A stretch of DNA of 64,000 nt from UBA11475 sp902486425 (GCA_902486425.1 CABTOK010000007.1:248001-312000), one strand, 5' to 3'; counted from the first letter of the stretch, positions 25,176-33,823 are shown. Notes: a model not told the origin generated them from the sequence alone. Translations and numbers: made by a program.

Positions 25176-26462
25176 ATGACACTGTCTCTTGTAATTGCGG
25201 GCGTTGCCGCGGTTGTGATAATTTTATCGGTTTTGTTTTTCCCTGAAATAAAAATCGGAAAAATAAAACTTGCTTCTTACTGGATAGTCGCTCTTATAGG
25301 GGCGGCTTTTATGCTGATACTAAAGGTAGTAAGAGTAGAAGAAGTTATTAAAGAAGTAACGGCCGATACGGCGGTTAATCCGCTAAAAATTCTCGCTTTG
25401 TTTTTGTCGATGACTTTATTTTCGGTATATCTCGACGAGCTGGGGTTCTTTTCGTATTTGTCCGAAAAAGTTCTTGTCGTGGCGAAAAACAGTCAGAAGA
25501 AGCTTTTTTTATGTCTTTATCTGACGGTTTCGGTACTGACTGTTTTTACGTCTAACGATATTATAATTCTTACTTTTACGCCGTTTATATGTGCTTTCTG
25601 CAAAAGGTCGGGGATAGATCCTAAGCCGTATTTGTTTTCGGAATTCGTCGCGGCGAACACATGGAGCATGGCTCTTATAATAGGTAATCCCACAAATATC
25701 TATATCGGCGGTAGCAGCGGTCTTACGTTTTTCGGCTACTTTTCGGTAATGATTTTGCCGACGATCGCTTCCGGAACGGTATCTTTTTTGATATTGTATC
25801 TTTTATTTAATAAATCTCTATGTAAAAAAAACGAAATAGACAACGTAAAAACGGCGGAGATAAAGAACAAATTTTTGCTGTATATAGGACTTGTCGCTTT
25901 AATATCGTGCATAATTTTGCTTGCCGTTTCGTCATATATAAATATCGAAAGCTGGATTATCTGCGTAAGCTTGTTTGCTGCCGAGCTTCTGATAACGGTA
26001 ATTTATCTTGTCGTAAAAAGGCGGGGAGCGGGATTTATACTCTCGGTAATAAAACGCGCGCCGTACGAACTTATTCCGTTTATTTTGTCGATGTTCGTTA
26101 TAGTTTCTTCTCTTAAGTCATCGGGAGCGACGGAACTTTTGAAGTCGTTTTTAGAAGGGTTCGACGAAATATTTTCGTACGGAATATCGTCTTTTTTGTG
26201 TTCGAACTTAATAAACAATATTCCTATGAGCGTACTGTTTTCAACGGTAACGGTATCGGTGAAATCGACCTATGCAACGATAATAGGATCTAATCTCGGA
26301 GCGATATTTACGCCGGTCGGCGCGCTTGCGGGAATAATGTGGTCGGGGCTGTTAAAAAATAACGGGATAAAATTTTCTTTCAAAGATTTTATAGTTTACG
26401 GAGCGGCTGTTTCGGTCCCGTCGCTTATAACGTGTCTTGCTGTACTCGGTTTGGTTTTATAG
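25176..26462 (+). CDS. ArsB/NhaD superfamily (ion transporter) permease
   Basis: 428 residues with about 11-12 membrane segments. The paired half motifs of the ArsB/NhaD/SLC13 group are seen: TSNDIIILTFTPF with NTWSMALIIGNPTNIYIG in the first half and CSNLINNIPMSVLFS with SNLGAIFTPVGALAG in the second. It would move an anion (arsenite, dicarboxylate) or exchange sodium and protons; no arsenic genes flank it, so substrate is open. Shine-Dalgarno AAGGA precedes the ATG. Terminator at 26519-26547. Confidence 0.85.
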   Translation: MTLSLVIAGVAAVVIILSVLFFPEIKIGKIKLASYWIVALIGAAFMLILKVVRVEEVIKEVTADTAVNPLKILALFLSMTLFSVYLDELGFFSYLSEKVLVVAKNSQKKLFLCLYLTVSVLTVFTSNDIIILTFTPFICAFCKRSGIDPKPYLFSEFVAANTWSMALIIGNPTNIYIGGSSGLTFFGYFSVMILPTIASGTVSFLILYLLFNKSLCKKNEIDNVKTAEIKNKFLLYIGLVALISCIILLAVSSYINIESWIICVSLFAAELLITVIYLVVKRRGAGFILSVIKRAPYELIPFILSMFVIVSSLKSSGATELLKSFLEGFDEIFSYGISSFLCSNLINNIPMSVLFSTVTVSVKSTYATIIGSNLGAIFTPVGALAGIMWSGLLKNNGIKFSFKDFIVYGAAVSVPSLITCLAVLGLVL

Positions 26463-26518
26463 CCGCATATCGGATATGAACTTTAACCCCCGATATATCG
26501 GAAATAACTTTCAAATAA

Positions 26519-26547
26519 AAAAAAGGCGGACTGCTCCGCCTTTTTTA
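26519..26547. terminator. Bidirectional terminator after the permease
   Basis: Stem AAAAAGGCGGA/TCCGCCTTTTT, 4-nt loop; ends the permease transcript on the plus strand and the small Cys-rich gene on the minus strand. Confidence 0.9.
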
Positions 26548-26605
26548 TGCGACAACTTTTTATGTATTTTTGTATAGAAGCAAAAGTTTTCGCATTGATC
26601 TTTAC

Positions 26606-26797
26606 TTATTTGCAGCCGCAACCGCCGAAAAGATTTCCGCCGTTTTTGCAGAAGCAGCAAACGAGAGCGATTATCACGGGGAGAGCGTAGCAGTTATTGA
26701 AGAGCCCGCATATACCGCCGTTTTTGCATACGCAGAGAACGAGAAGAATTATGAGTAAGTAAAGATAACAGTTGTTATCGAGTCCGAAACAATTCAT
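26606..26797 (-). CDS. Small cysteine-rich protein of two 26-residue repeats
   Basis: 63 residues with 11 cysteines. Two tandem units spaced exactly 26 residues apart each run NNCY, a hydrophobic stretch (YLLIILLVLC or ALPVIIALVCC), then CxCKNGG; it ends GGCGCK. A near-perfect Shine-Dalgarno GGAGGT sits 8 nt before the ATG, so it is very likely translated. Hydrophobic cores suggest membrane or spore-coat association; many spore formers encode small Cys/Gly-rich hydrophobic proteins of this size, but no family was recognised. It has a shared terminator downstream and no clear sigma-A promoter. Confidence 0.7.
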   Translation of the reverse strand: MNCFGLDNNCYLYLLIILLVLCVCKNGGICGLFNNCYALPVIIALVCCFCKNGGNLFGGCGCK

Positions 26798-27080
26798 ATA
26801 TGTACCTCCGAATTTCGGTCCGCAGGTTTTTTTTCGTTTGATTCGCCGCGGGACCTTTCGTTATTATAATAAGCGTTACGGCAAAAAATTGTTACTTTGC
26901 CGGAATCTGCGGCTTTACCGTTTGTTTTTGTTCGGATTTTATAAAAGATATGAAAAGTTTTTCATTTTAAAAAGACAGCATTCCGACCGCAATTTGAATG
27001 AAAAGTTTTATAACCGCATAGCTTTATGTGAAAAAAGAATATATAAAACCCAAAAAACAGCTGAAAACTCTTTAAAAAAA
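26798..27080. other. Gap between the Cys-rich gene and the panT promoter
   Basis: AT-rich sequence with no credible gene. It must hold the promoter of the minus-strand Cys-rich gene; a TATAAT lies near 26863-26868 but its -35 region is poor, so a sporulation sigma factor could be used instead. Confidence 0.4.
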
Positions 27081-27109
27081 TTGCAATCGGGCAATAATAA
27101 TGTTAAAAT
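27081..27109 (+). promoter_or_regulatory. Sigma-A promoter of the pantothenate operon
   Basis: TTGCAA, 17 nt, TAAAAT. A leader of about 100 nt follows, with a CGGAT/ATCCG hairpin near the ribosome site; no known riboswitch was recognised. Confidence 0.65.
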
Positions 27110-27216
27110 ACAAAAAGCGGATACCTTTAAGGATTCGACTTTATTTATTTTTCCAGGTCGGCGGGAGCCGTAACCGGAACGGATATTCTTTACGAAATCC
27201 GATTTTGAGGTGATTT

Positions 27217-27882
27217 ATGGAAACTACAAAATTATCAAAGGCAAAAAAGCTCTCTTATTTTGCCATACTCACGGCGATAGTGCTTATTCTTCAGTTTACC
27301 GGCAGCGCGATAAAAATCGGCGCGGTAACTCTTAACTTCGTACTCATTCCTATTGTTCTTTGCGGAATACTTTTAGGCTGGGTATACGGCGCTCTTATGG
27401 GGTTTATAGTAGGGCTTGTCGTGCTTTTATCGGGAGTTATAGGCATGGACGGATTTACAAACGTTCTGTTTGCCGAAAACCCGCTTGTAATAACGCTCGT
27501 TTGCATTTTAAAAACTACTCTTGCGGGAGCCGTCGGCGCACTTGTTTATAAAGTTTTGCATAAAAAACATGAATATCTCGGAACCGTCGTTTCGGCGGCG
27601 AGCGTACCCGTCGTAAATACCGGCGTATTTATCTTAGGTATGCTTTTGATGAAAAACGCTCTTGTAAAAAGCGGCTTTATCGACGGCGGTACTTCCGCTT
27701 TATACGGAATATGCGTGGGTATTGTCGGAATAAACTTCGTTTTCGAATTTTTGCTTAATATAATTCTCGCTCCGGCGATTTACAAGGTAATACAGGTGGT
27801 CGGCAAGTCGTTGGGCAGAAACGATTATGCGGAAGAAACCGAAAAATCCGAAGATAAAACTAACGAAAAAGAGGAACAATAA
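27217..27882 (+). CDS. ECF transporter S component, probably for pantothenate
   Basis: 221 residues, six membrane segments, ending in an acidic Lys/Glu-rich tail. Architecture and the N-terminal KKLSYFAILTAIVLILQF match substrate-binding S components of energy-coupling factor vitamin transporters, which borrow a shared EcfA/EcfT module encoded elsewhere. Its stop overlaps the coaX start as TAATG, so the two are translationally coupled; this makes pantothenate the likely substrate (PanT-like). Family is clear; the vitamin is inferred from context only. Confidence 0.85.
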   Translation: METTKLSKAKKLSYFAILTAIVLILQFTGSAIKIGAVTLNFVLIPIVLCGILLGWVYGALMGFIVGLVVLLSGVIGMDGFTNVLFAENPLVITLVCILKTTLAGAVGALVYKVLHKKHEYLGTVVSAASVPVVNTGVFILGMLLMKNALVKSGFIDGGTSALYGICVGIVGINFVFEFLLNIILAPAIYKVIQVVGKSLGRNDYAEETEKSEDKTNEKEEQ

Positions 27883-28667
27883 TGTTACTTGCGATCGATA
27901 TAGGAAATACCAATATAAAATACGGAGTATTCGACAAAGATTCTTTAAAAGCGAGTTTCAGAGTTTCGTCCAGACTTAATCGTACCGCAGACGAATACGG
28001 AGCAGTACTTTTAAATCTATTGTCGAGCGAAAAGATTACGGTAAAAGACATTGACGGAATAATAGTTTCGTCGGTTATTCCGTCGCTTAATTATACGATA
28101 CGTCATATGTGCGAATTTTTCTTTAACGTAACGCCGCTTTTTGTCGGACACGGCATAAAAACGGGACTTAACGTTAAAGCGGATCATCCGAAAGAAGTCG
28201 GCGCGGACAGAATAGTTAACAGCGTTGCGGCATGGCGTAAATACGGCAAAAACGGCGAACCGCTCGTTGTTATAGACTTCGGAACGGCAACGACCTTCAA
28301 TATACTTACCGACGCGACGTTTATCGGCGGCGTTATCGCTCCCGGAATAAAGACTTCGCTCGAAAGTTTGGTAAGCGGCACGGCGCAGCTTCCGATGATA
28401 GAATTGAAGGCGCCCAAAACCGTAATCGCGAGAGATACCGAAACGAATATGCAGGCGGGTATAATTTTCGGCTTTGCAGGTCTTGTCGAAAAGATAGTCG
28501 GAAAGATCGAATCCGAACTCGGAGTGGACAGCATCAAAGTCGTCGCGACCGGAGGCATGGGCGAAGTAATAGCCAAAGAAGTTTCTGTAATAACGACTTT
28601 TGACAGAAAACTTACGCTTGAAGGTCTTAAAATTATTTACGACCTGAACGTAAAGGTCTTATATTAA
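27882..28667 (+). CDS. coaX: Type III pantothenate kinase
   Basis: 261 residues. CoaX motifs: LAIDIGNTNIKYG (phosphate-binding), DHPKEVGADRIVN, VIDFGTATTFN and GGVIAPGI. It phosphorylates pantothenate in the first step of coenzyme A synthesis and is insensitive to CoA feedback. Overlaps the upstream S-component gene by one base. Followed 39 bp later by ybaK in the same direction. Confidence 0.96.
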   Translation: MLLAIDIGNTNIKYGVFDKDSLKASFRVSSRLNRTADEYGAVLLNLLSSEKITVKDIDGIIVSSVIPSLNYTIRHMCEFFFNVTPLFVGHGIKTGLNVKADHPKEVGADRIVNSVAAWRKYGKNGEPLVVIDFGTATTFNILTDATFIGGVIAPGIKTSLESLVSGTAQLPMIELKAPKTVIARDTETNMQAGIIFGFAGLVEKIVGKIESELGVDSIKVVATGGMGEVIAKEVSVITTFDRKLTLEGLKIIYDLNVKVLY

Positions 28668-28706
28668 AGTTTATACCGGACTTTAATTTTTGCGAAGGAC
28701 TTACAT

Positions 28707-29198
28707 ATGAAAAATCAGCAGACCGAAAAGACAAACGTAATGAGAATATTCGATCAGAAGAAGGTCGTTTATACGCCGCATTGTTATCTGATGTCGGGCG
28801 CAATCAGCGGAATAGACACGGCCGCCGCGCTTAACGAACCCGTCGAAAGGGTTTTCAAGACACTTGTAACGGTAGGACACAGCAGAAACCATTACGTTTT
28901 TCTTGTTCCCGTGGATAAAGATCTCGATCTTAAAAAGGCGGCTTCGGCGGTAAACGAAAAGAGTATCGAGATGATTAAATCGAAAGATCTTTTAGGACTT
29001 ACCGGATATATACACGGAGGATGTTCGCCTGTCGGAATGAAAAAGACTTTTAAGACCGTTATAGACGACACCGCAAAGGATTTTGAGACTATATATTTCA
29101 GCGCGGGCAAGATAGGATATCAGGTCGAAACGAACATTTCTGAACTTAAAAAGGTAATAGACTTCGACCTCAAAGACGTAAAAGGCGATAAGATATAA
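28707..29198 (+). CDS. ybaK: Cys-tRNA(Pro)/Cys-tRNA(Cys) deacylase YbaK
   Basis: 163 residues. YbaK/EbsC fold with the signature GYIHGGCSPVGMKK and the N-terminal lysine-bearing VFKTLV. It hydrolyses Cys wrongly attached to tRNA-Pro, correcting an error of prolyl-tRNA synthetase. SD GAAGGA before the start. Part of a plus-strand run from the pantothenate genes to bioY. Confidence 0.93.
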   Translation: MKNQQTEKTNVMRIFDQKKVVYTPHCYLMSGAISGIDTAAALNEPVERVFKTLVTVGHSRNHYVFLVPVDKDLDLKKAASAVNEKSIEMIKSKDLLGLTGYIHGGCSPVGMKKTFKTVIDDTAKDFETIYFSAGKIGYQVETNISELKKVIDFDLKDVKGDKI

Positions 29199-29224
29199 CG
29201 ATTTAACGGGGAAGAATAAATAAA

Positions 29225-30085
29225 ATGTTGTACGATACCGCTATATTAGGTTCGGGCGTCGCAGGCATTTCCGCCGCGCTCACATTAAAAAATCTTAATA
29301 AAACTTTTATTCTTTTCGGAAGTGGCGACTTGTCGCTTAAAATAAAAAAAGCGGAGAGAATAAGCAACTTTGTCGGATTAAAAAAGATCTCGGGAGAAGA
29401 ACTTTACAAAGCGCTTAAAGGTCAGCTCGAATCGGAAAACATTGCGGTTACCCGAAAAAACGTTATAGGAATTTATAATTTAGGCGATAAATTCGGCTTG
29501 GCGACGGAAAGCGAAATTTTCGAAGCGAAAACCGTTATAATAGCGACGGGTTCCGAAATAAAACCTGGTATAGAAGGCGAAGCGGAATTTCTGGGCAGAG
29601 GAGTAAGTTATTGCGCTCCGTGCGACGGCGGACTTTACCGCGGCAAAACGGTAGCCGTAATATGTTACGACGAAGAACTTTTAAGCGAAGTAACTCTTTT
29701 ATCGGGCATAGCTAAGACGGTAAAACTCATTCCGCTGTATAAAGAAGTAAAAAGCGTAACCTTCCAGTCGAACGTCGAAGTCGTAAATGATATTCCCGTA
29801 AAAATATCGGGCGGAATGAAAGTCGGCGAAGTGATATGTAAAAATTCTTCGGTATCTGCGGACGGGATATTTATTCTTAAAAAAGCATATCCGGCGACTT
29901 CGCTCGTAAAAGGTCTTAAAACAGAGGACGGGCATATTTTTATAAACAGAAAAACGGAAACGAATATCCCCGGGTGTTTTGCCGCGGGCGATTGTACAGG
30001 CGCGCCTTATCAGTATGCGAAGGCAATAGGAGAAGGCAACGTTGCGGCGTTTTCCGCAGCGGAATATATAAACAAAAACAAATAA
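29225..30085 (+). CDS. Thioredoxin-reductase-like flavoprotein lacking NADPH motifs
   Basis: 286 residues. FAD site LGSGVAGISAALT at the N-terminus, redox pair CAPC at Cys130-Cys133, and AAGDCTG near the C-terminus as in TrxB. The second Rossmann region reads VAVICYDEELLSE instead of GGGxSA, and the HRRxxxR NADPH-phosphate site is replaced by LIPLYKEV. Such losses mark the ferredoxin-dependent (FFTR) or related NADPH-independent reductases described in Clostridium. It probably reduces thioredoxin or a similar protein with another electron donor. No thioredoxin gene is adjacent. Confidence 0.85.
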   Translation: MLYDTAILGSGVAGISAALTLKNLNKTFILFGSGDLSLKIKKAERISNFVGLKKISGEELYKALKGQLESENIAVTRKNVIGIYNLGDKFGLATESEIFEAKTVIIATGSEIKPGIEGEAEFLGRGVSYCAPCDGGLYRGKTVAVICYDEELLSEVTLLSGIAKTVKLIPLYKEVKSVTFQSNVEVVNDIPVKISGGMKVGEVICKNSSVSADGIFILKKAYPATSLVKGLKTEDGHIFINRKTETNIPGCFAAGDCTGAPYQYAKAIGEGNVAAFSAAEYINKNK

Positions 30086-30109
30086 ATTTTTAACAGAGAG
30101 GATAAAACA

Positions 30110-30673
30110 ATGCAACTTAAAAACATTATAAAAACCGCGCTTTTTACAGCGATCATTGCTGTTTGCACGCTTGTTTCGATTAAAATGCCGACAGGGGTAT
30201 CTCTTACCTTACAGACCTTTGCGATAGCCCTTGCGGGATTCTTTCTCGGATGGAAGTACAGCGCGTTTGCGGTTCTTGCGTACATACTTTTAGGAGTAAT
30301 AGGTGTTCCCGTATTTTCGAACTTTCAGGCGGGACCGCAGGTTCTTTTCGGACTTACGGGCGGTTTCATTTTCGGATTTATTCCTTTTGCGATGCTCTCC
30401 GGCATAAGATTTAAAAGCAGAATTTTAAGAATAGTATTCTCGTTTATAGGTCTTATGGTCTGCCACGTTCTGGGCGTAGCTCAGTTCGCGGTTTTGTATA
30501 AAATAACTTTCTGGAAATCGTTCCTCCTCGTTTCGGTTCCTTATCTTATCAAGGATGCGGTGTCGATTATTCTGGCATACCTTATTGCTTACGCGGTAGA
30601 AAAGCGCTGCCCGCAGGTCATGGTCGGAATTAAGACCGAAGACAACAACGCAACTCCGAACACTGTCGCTTAA
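30110..30673 (+). CDS. bioY: Biotin ECF transporter S component BioY
   Basis: 187 residues, six membrane segments. BioY signatures include GVSLTLQTFAIALAGFFLG and GVIGVPVFSNFQAG-PQVL-type sequence followed by GGFIFGF. Binds biotin and imports it with the shared ECF module. Strong SD AGAGAGGA. No BirA box was sought successfully upstream. Last gene before a terminator; with the PanT-like gene it gives two vitamin S components within 3 kb. Confidence 0.94.
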   Translation: MQLKNIIKTALFTAIIAVCTLVSIKMPTGVSLTLQTFAIALAGFFLGWKYSAFAVLAYILLGVIGVPVFSNFQAGPQVLFGLTGGFIFGFIPFAMLSGIRFKSRILRIVFSFIGLMVCHVLGVAQFAVLYKITFWKSFLLVSVPYLIKDAVSIILAYLIAYAVEKRCPQVMVGIKTEDNNATPNTVA

Positions 30674-30722
30674 AATAAAAACAGACAAGCTTCTCGGACT
30701 TGATTAAAATTAAATCATAATT

Positions 30723-30755
30723 AAAAACTCCGCTTCTCGGCGGAGTTTTTTTATT
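30723..30755. terminator. Bidirectional terminator after bioY
   Basis: Stem AAAAACTCCGC/GCGGAGTTTTT with 6-nt loop, between convergent bioY and the ABC permease gene. Confidence 0.9.
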
Positions 30756-30765
30756 TATTAAGTAT

Positions 30766-31500
30766 TTAAGCGTTTTGCTGTTTGCGGTTTATTATAAAAG
30801 TTATTGCGGCGATTATTATTCCGTATCCTAAAACCCATAAAATATGGGGGAAGATGGCGGCAAAGTTGCCTTTTAATGCTTCGGCCGCAGGCTTAACAGT
30901 ATGTATGAACGGTAAAACTTTTACTGTTTTGTAAAAGTTGCCCATTGTTTCGACGGGCATAAACACGCCGCCGAATATCCCGGTAACGGTAACTATTATC
31001 GAAGCGAACGGAGCTCCCTGCTTTTCGTTTTTGGCGATCGAACCTATAAGTATGCCGGTTAGAATATAAAAGAGTTCCGACGGAATAAGGTATATAAATG
31101 CGATCAGAAGATTAAGGTTAATTTTAAGTCCGAATATCGTCGCAATCGCAAAAAAGAGTACTTTCTGTAAAAATGCTATCGGTACAAGGGCGAAAAAGTA
31201 ACTCGAAAGGACTGTGATTTTTTTGACGGGCGCAATTCGGATTCTGTTTATGAATTCGGTATTTTTGTCGGACGCTATCAGATTACAGCAAAAAAGCGTT
31301 AAAAAAGTAAATCCGAAAACGCAGATGCCTGCGGAATAATTTTCGAGCGTGAAGTTGACCGGAATATCCGGCATAGACTTAAAAATAATCCGCATCAGGA
31401 CGAGCATGAAGACAGGGAAGAGTAAGCAGAATATAAGGGAAAGCGGATCTCTTATGATTTCTTTAAAATTTCTTTTGGTTAACGCGTAAAGTTTAGTCAT
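30766..31500 (-). CDS. ABC-2 type exporter permease
   Basis: 244 residues with six membrane segments, beginning LYALTKRNFKEIIRDPLSL, a typical ABC-2 permease start. Its ATG overlaps the stop of the ATPase gene by 8 nt, so subunits are translated together. Probably exports a drug, peptide or lipid; the substrate is not evident. Third gene of an AbrB-ATPase-permease operon. Confidence 0.9.
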   Translation of the reverse strand: MTKLYALTKRNFKEIIRDPLSLIFCLLFPVFMLVLMRIIFKSMPDIPVNFTLENYSAGICVFGFTFLTLFCCNLIASDKNTEFINRIRIAPVKKITVLSSYFFALVPIAFLQKVLFFAIATIFGLKINLNLLIAFIYLIPSELFYILTGILIGSIAKNEKQGAPFASIIVTVTGIFGGVFMPVETMGNFYKTVKVLPFIHTVKPAAEALKGNFAAIFPHILWVLGYGIIIAAITFIINRKQQNA

Positions 31501-32221
31501 CGTAGTCTCCTTCGACGTCTTTTGCGAGAGCTATAAACGCTTCTTCGAAATTTTTCGCACCCGAAAACGACGTAATTTCTTCGGGAGAACCTTCTGTAAC
31601 GAGTCTGCCGCGTTTCAATATACCGATTTTATCGGCTAAGGCTTCGGCTTCTTCGAGATAGTGTGTGGTTAAAATAACCGTTACGCTTTTTTTAAGTTCT
31701 TTTATGATTTCCCACAAGTTTCGCCTTGCGAGAACGTCGAGCCCTAAGGTAGGTTCGTCGAGTATCAGAATTTTCGGATCGGCGATAACGGACATTGCGA
31801 TCGAAAGCCTGCGTTTTTGTCCGCCCGAAAGTTTTTTCGCACGGACTGTTTCCTTTTCGGTAAGACCAAATTTTTTAAGATGATTATTCACGGCTTCATT
31901 TAAGTTTTTAGCGTTGTAAAGGGTGGCGATAAGCTCTAAATTTTCTCTCACCGTAAGATTGTTTGCGACTGCGGTTTCCTGAGGTGAAACGCTTACGATC
32001 TTTTTGATTTTATCGGGGGATTCGTCTATATTTATTCCGTTGACGACAACGCTTCCCGAAGTTTTTTGAATCAAGCCTGAAATAATCTTTACGGTGGTCG
32101 ATTTGCCGGCGCCGTTAAGTCCTAAAAGGGCGTAAATCCCGCCGTCGTTTATTTTAAGATTAAGCCCGTCTACGGCTTTAAGTTTGCCGTATTTTTTTAC
32201 GAGATTACTAATTTCAATCAT
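31493..32221 (-). CDS. ABC exporter ATP-binding protein
   Basis: 242 residues from the ATG that overlaps the AbrB gene stop by 8 nt; an upstream in-frame ATG would add 16 residues lying inside that gene. Walker A GLNGAGKSTT, Q-loop SPQET, signature LSGGQKRR, Walker B ILILDEPTLGLD, and switch His in TTHYLEEAE. Powers the permease encoded next. DrrA-like by the ABC-2 pairing. Confidence 0.93.
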   Translation of the reverse strand: MIEISNLVKKYGKLKAVDGLNLKINDGGIYALLGLNGAGKSTTVKIISGLIQKTSGSVVVNGINIDESPDKIKKIVSVSPQETAVANNLTVRENLELIATLYNAKNLNEAVNNHLKKFGLTEKETVRAKKLSGGQKRRLSIAMSVIADPKILILDEPTLGLDVLARRNLWEIIKELKKSVTVILTTHYLEEAEALADKIGILKRGRLVTEGSPEEITSFSGAKNFEEAFIALAKDVEGDYDD

Positions 32222-32444
32222 TTTTGCTCGCCTCGAAGATTTTTTTTGCGAATTCGAGATAATCTTCATGCTTTGCTATGGCGATTCCGCGTTCCAGATC
32301 TCCGAAAAGAAGAAGAGAATCGCCTTTTTTAAGATTAAAAAGATCTCTGGCTTCTTTCGGAATAACTATCTGACCTTTTTCGCCGAGCTTCGCGCTCCAT
32401 ATGAATTTGGTCTGTTTTGCGGCTTCGTCTTTTTTATTTTCCAT
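32214..32444 (-). CDS. AbrB/SpoVT-like DNA-binding regulator
   Basis: 76 residues with one swapped-hairpin AbrB domain: SAKLGEKGQIVIPKEARDLFNLKKGDSLLLFGD. It heads the ABC exporter operon behind a consensus promoter and probably controls it. A direct repeat GTAGGAA (twice, 9 nt apart) covers the leader and the ribosome site and could be an operator, though one copy is also the Shine-Dalgarno. Small regulators of this kind commonly precede two-gene ABC exporters in Clostridia. Confidence 0.88.
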   Translation of the reverse strand: MENKKDEAAKQTKFIWSAKLGEKGQIVIPKEARDLFNLKKGDSLLLFGDLERGIAIAKHEDYLEFAKKIFEASKND

Positions 32445-32480
32445 AAATTCCTACCTTTCCTACATTTCATACTTTACCCT

Positions 32481-32509
32481 ATTATACGACTTTATAAAAA
32501 ACGTGTCAA
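32481..32509 (-). promoter_or_regulatory. Consensus sigma-A promoter of the AbrB-ABC operon
   Basis: Minus strand TTGACA, 17 nt, TATAAT: a full consensus match, so repression is the likely mode of control. Confidence 0.85.
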
Positions 32510-32570
32510 TACCTTATTGTAATATTATTGTAAAATATTATAAATTAAGGCTTATAAACATAAAACTCGC

Positions 32571-32599
32571 TTGCAAACAAAAAAAGAATGTTGTATAAT
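32571..32599 (+). promoter_or_regulatory. Sigma-A promoter of methyltransferase-galT-galE operon
   Basis: TTGCAA, 17 nt, TATAAT, giving a leader of about 62 nt. Confidence 0.78.
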
Positions 32600-32668
32600 T
32601 TGTTTGTAATAAAGAATTTGTAATTAAAGAGTAAAGCTCTTAATAAACGGCAAGCGGGGCGGTGCGAT

Positions 32669-33823
32669 ATTTTTAGGATAACGGTAACTTCGGCTTCGGG
32701 TATAGAAGCCATAACGAAAAAAGAAATTTCAAGGCTCGGCTACGGCGATCATCCTGCCGAAAACGGAGCCATAACTTTGGAAGGATCGGAACTCGACGTT
32801 GCGAGACTCAATATGTTTTTAAGAACCGCCGACAGGGTGTATATAGTTCTTAAAGAGTTCCCGTCGTACACCTTCGACGATATTTACGATAACGTGTACG
32901 AATTCCCGTGGGAAGACTATATGCAGCCGGACAGCGAAGTTCTGGTCGACGGCAAGTGTGTAAAGAGTACGATATTCGCTATCTCCGCCACGCAGAAAGT
33001 CGTTAAAAAAGCTATAATGAACAGGCTTTCGGATAAATACAAGACGAAAAATCTTTCCGAATCGGGCGAAAGGTTCAGAGTTTACTTTTCAAACGTAAAC
33101 GACAAATTTTCGCTTATGCTGAACACCAGCGGTCCGGGACTTCATAAAAGGGGATACCGCGATTACGTCGCAAAGGCTCCCATAAAAGAAACGCTCGCTT
33201 CGGCGATGCTGATGCTTTCCGATTTTTATTACGACAAGACTTTCGTCGATCCGTTCTGCGGTTCGGGTACTTTCGTGATAGAAGCGGCGAATATCGCTCT
33301 TAACATCGCGCCCGGCAAGTACAGGTCGTTCGATTATACGGGATGGAGCTTCTTTGATAAAACGGCTTATAAATCCGCTCTTACCGAAGCTATGGATAAA
33401 GAGAAAGATTATAAGCTTGATTTTTACGGCTCCGACATAGACGGCAAGGCGATAAATCTTGCCGAACGCCACGCCGAAAACGCCGGACTTACGGGTAAAA
33501 TAAAGTTCTTTAAGAAAGATATAAAAGATTTTGACTTTACGGAGCCTTTCGGAACGATAGTAACCAATCCGCCTTACGGCGAAAGACTTATGGACAAAGA
33601 AAACGTTAACGGTTTATATAAAACTCTCGGTAAGGTTTATTCGAAGCTCGACAACTGGTCGCTGTTTCTGATAACTTCGGCGGACGGGTTCGAAAGAGCT
33701 TTCGGCAGGCGCGCCGATAAAAACAGAAAGGTATTCAATTCGGATCTCGAATGCAGAATATACGAATATTTCCGTAAAGAAAAGTATTTCAGAAACGGAA
33801 AGAAAGGAGAAAACAATGATTGA
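32669..33823 (+). CDS. RlmL-type THUMP-domain 23S rRNA methyltransferase with ATT start
   Basis: 384 residues if started at ATT. Homology needs the N-terminal part FRITVTSASGIEAITKKEIS, yet no ATG, GTG or TTG lies in frame before it; the first common start is a TTG at 32777, inside the THUMP domain. ATT at 32669 stands 6 nt after the SD-like GGGCGG. The methyltransferase half shows DPFCGSGTFVIEAA and NPPYGERL, the N6/N2-guanine type motif. B. subtilis YpsC (about 385 residues) is a close match in size. An alternative is a one-base indel in a T5 run with a GTG start at 32662. Overlaps galT by 8 nt. Confidence 0.85.
   Translation: MFRITVTSASGIEAITKKEISRLGYGDHPAENGAITLEGSELDVARLNMFLRTADRVYIVLKEFPSYTFDDIYDNVYEFPWEDYMQPDSEVLVDGKCVKSTIFAISATQKVVKKAIMNRLSDKYKTKNLSESGERFRVYFSNVNDKFSLMLNTSGPGLHKRGYRDYVAKAPIKETLASAMLMLSDFYYDKTFVDPFCGSGTFVIEAANIALNIAPGKYRSFDYTGWSFFDKTAYKSALTEAMDKEKDYKLDFYGSDIDGKAINLAERHAENAGLTGKIKFFKKDIKDFDFTEPFGTIVTNPPYGERLMDKENVNGLYKTLGKVYSKLDNWSLFLITSADGFERAFGRRADKNRKVFNSDLECRIYEYFRKEKYFRNGKKGENND

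Noticed and set aside
26772..27173. 133-codon open frame upstream of the pantothenate operon
   Set aside because: No ribosome site, low-complexity Lys/Phe content, and it spans the panT promoter and the start of the minus-strand Cys-rich gene.
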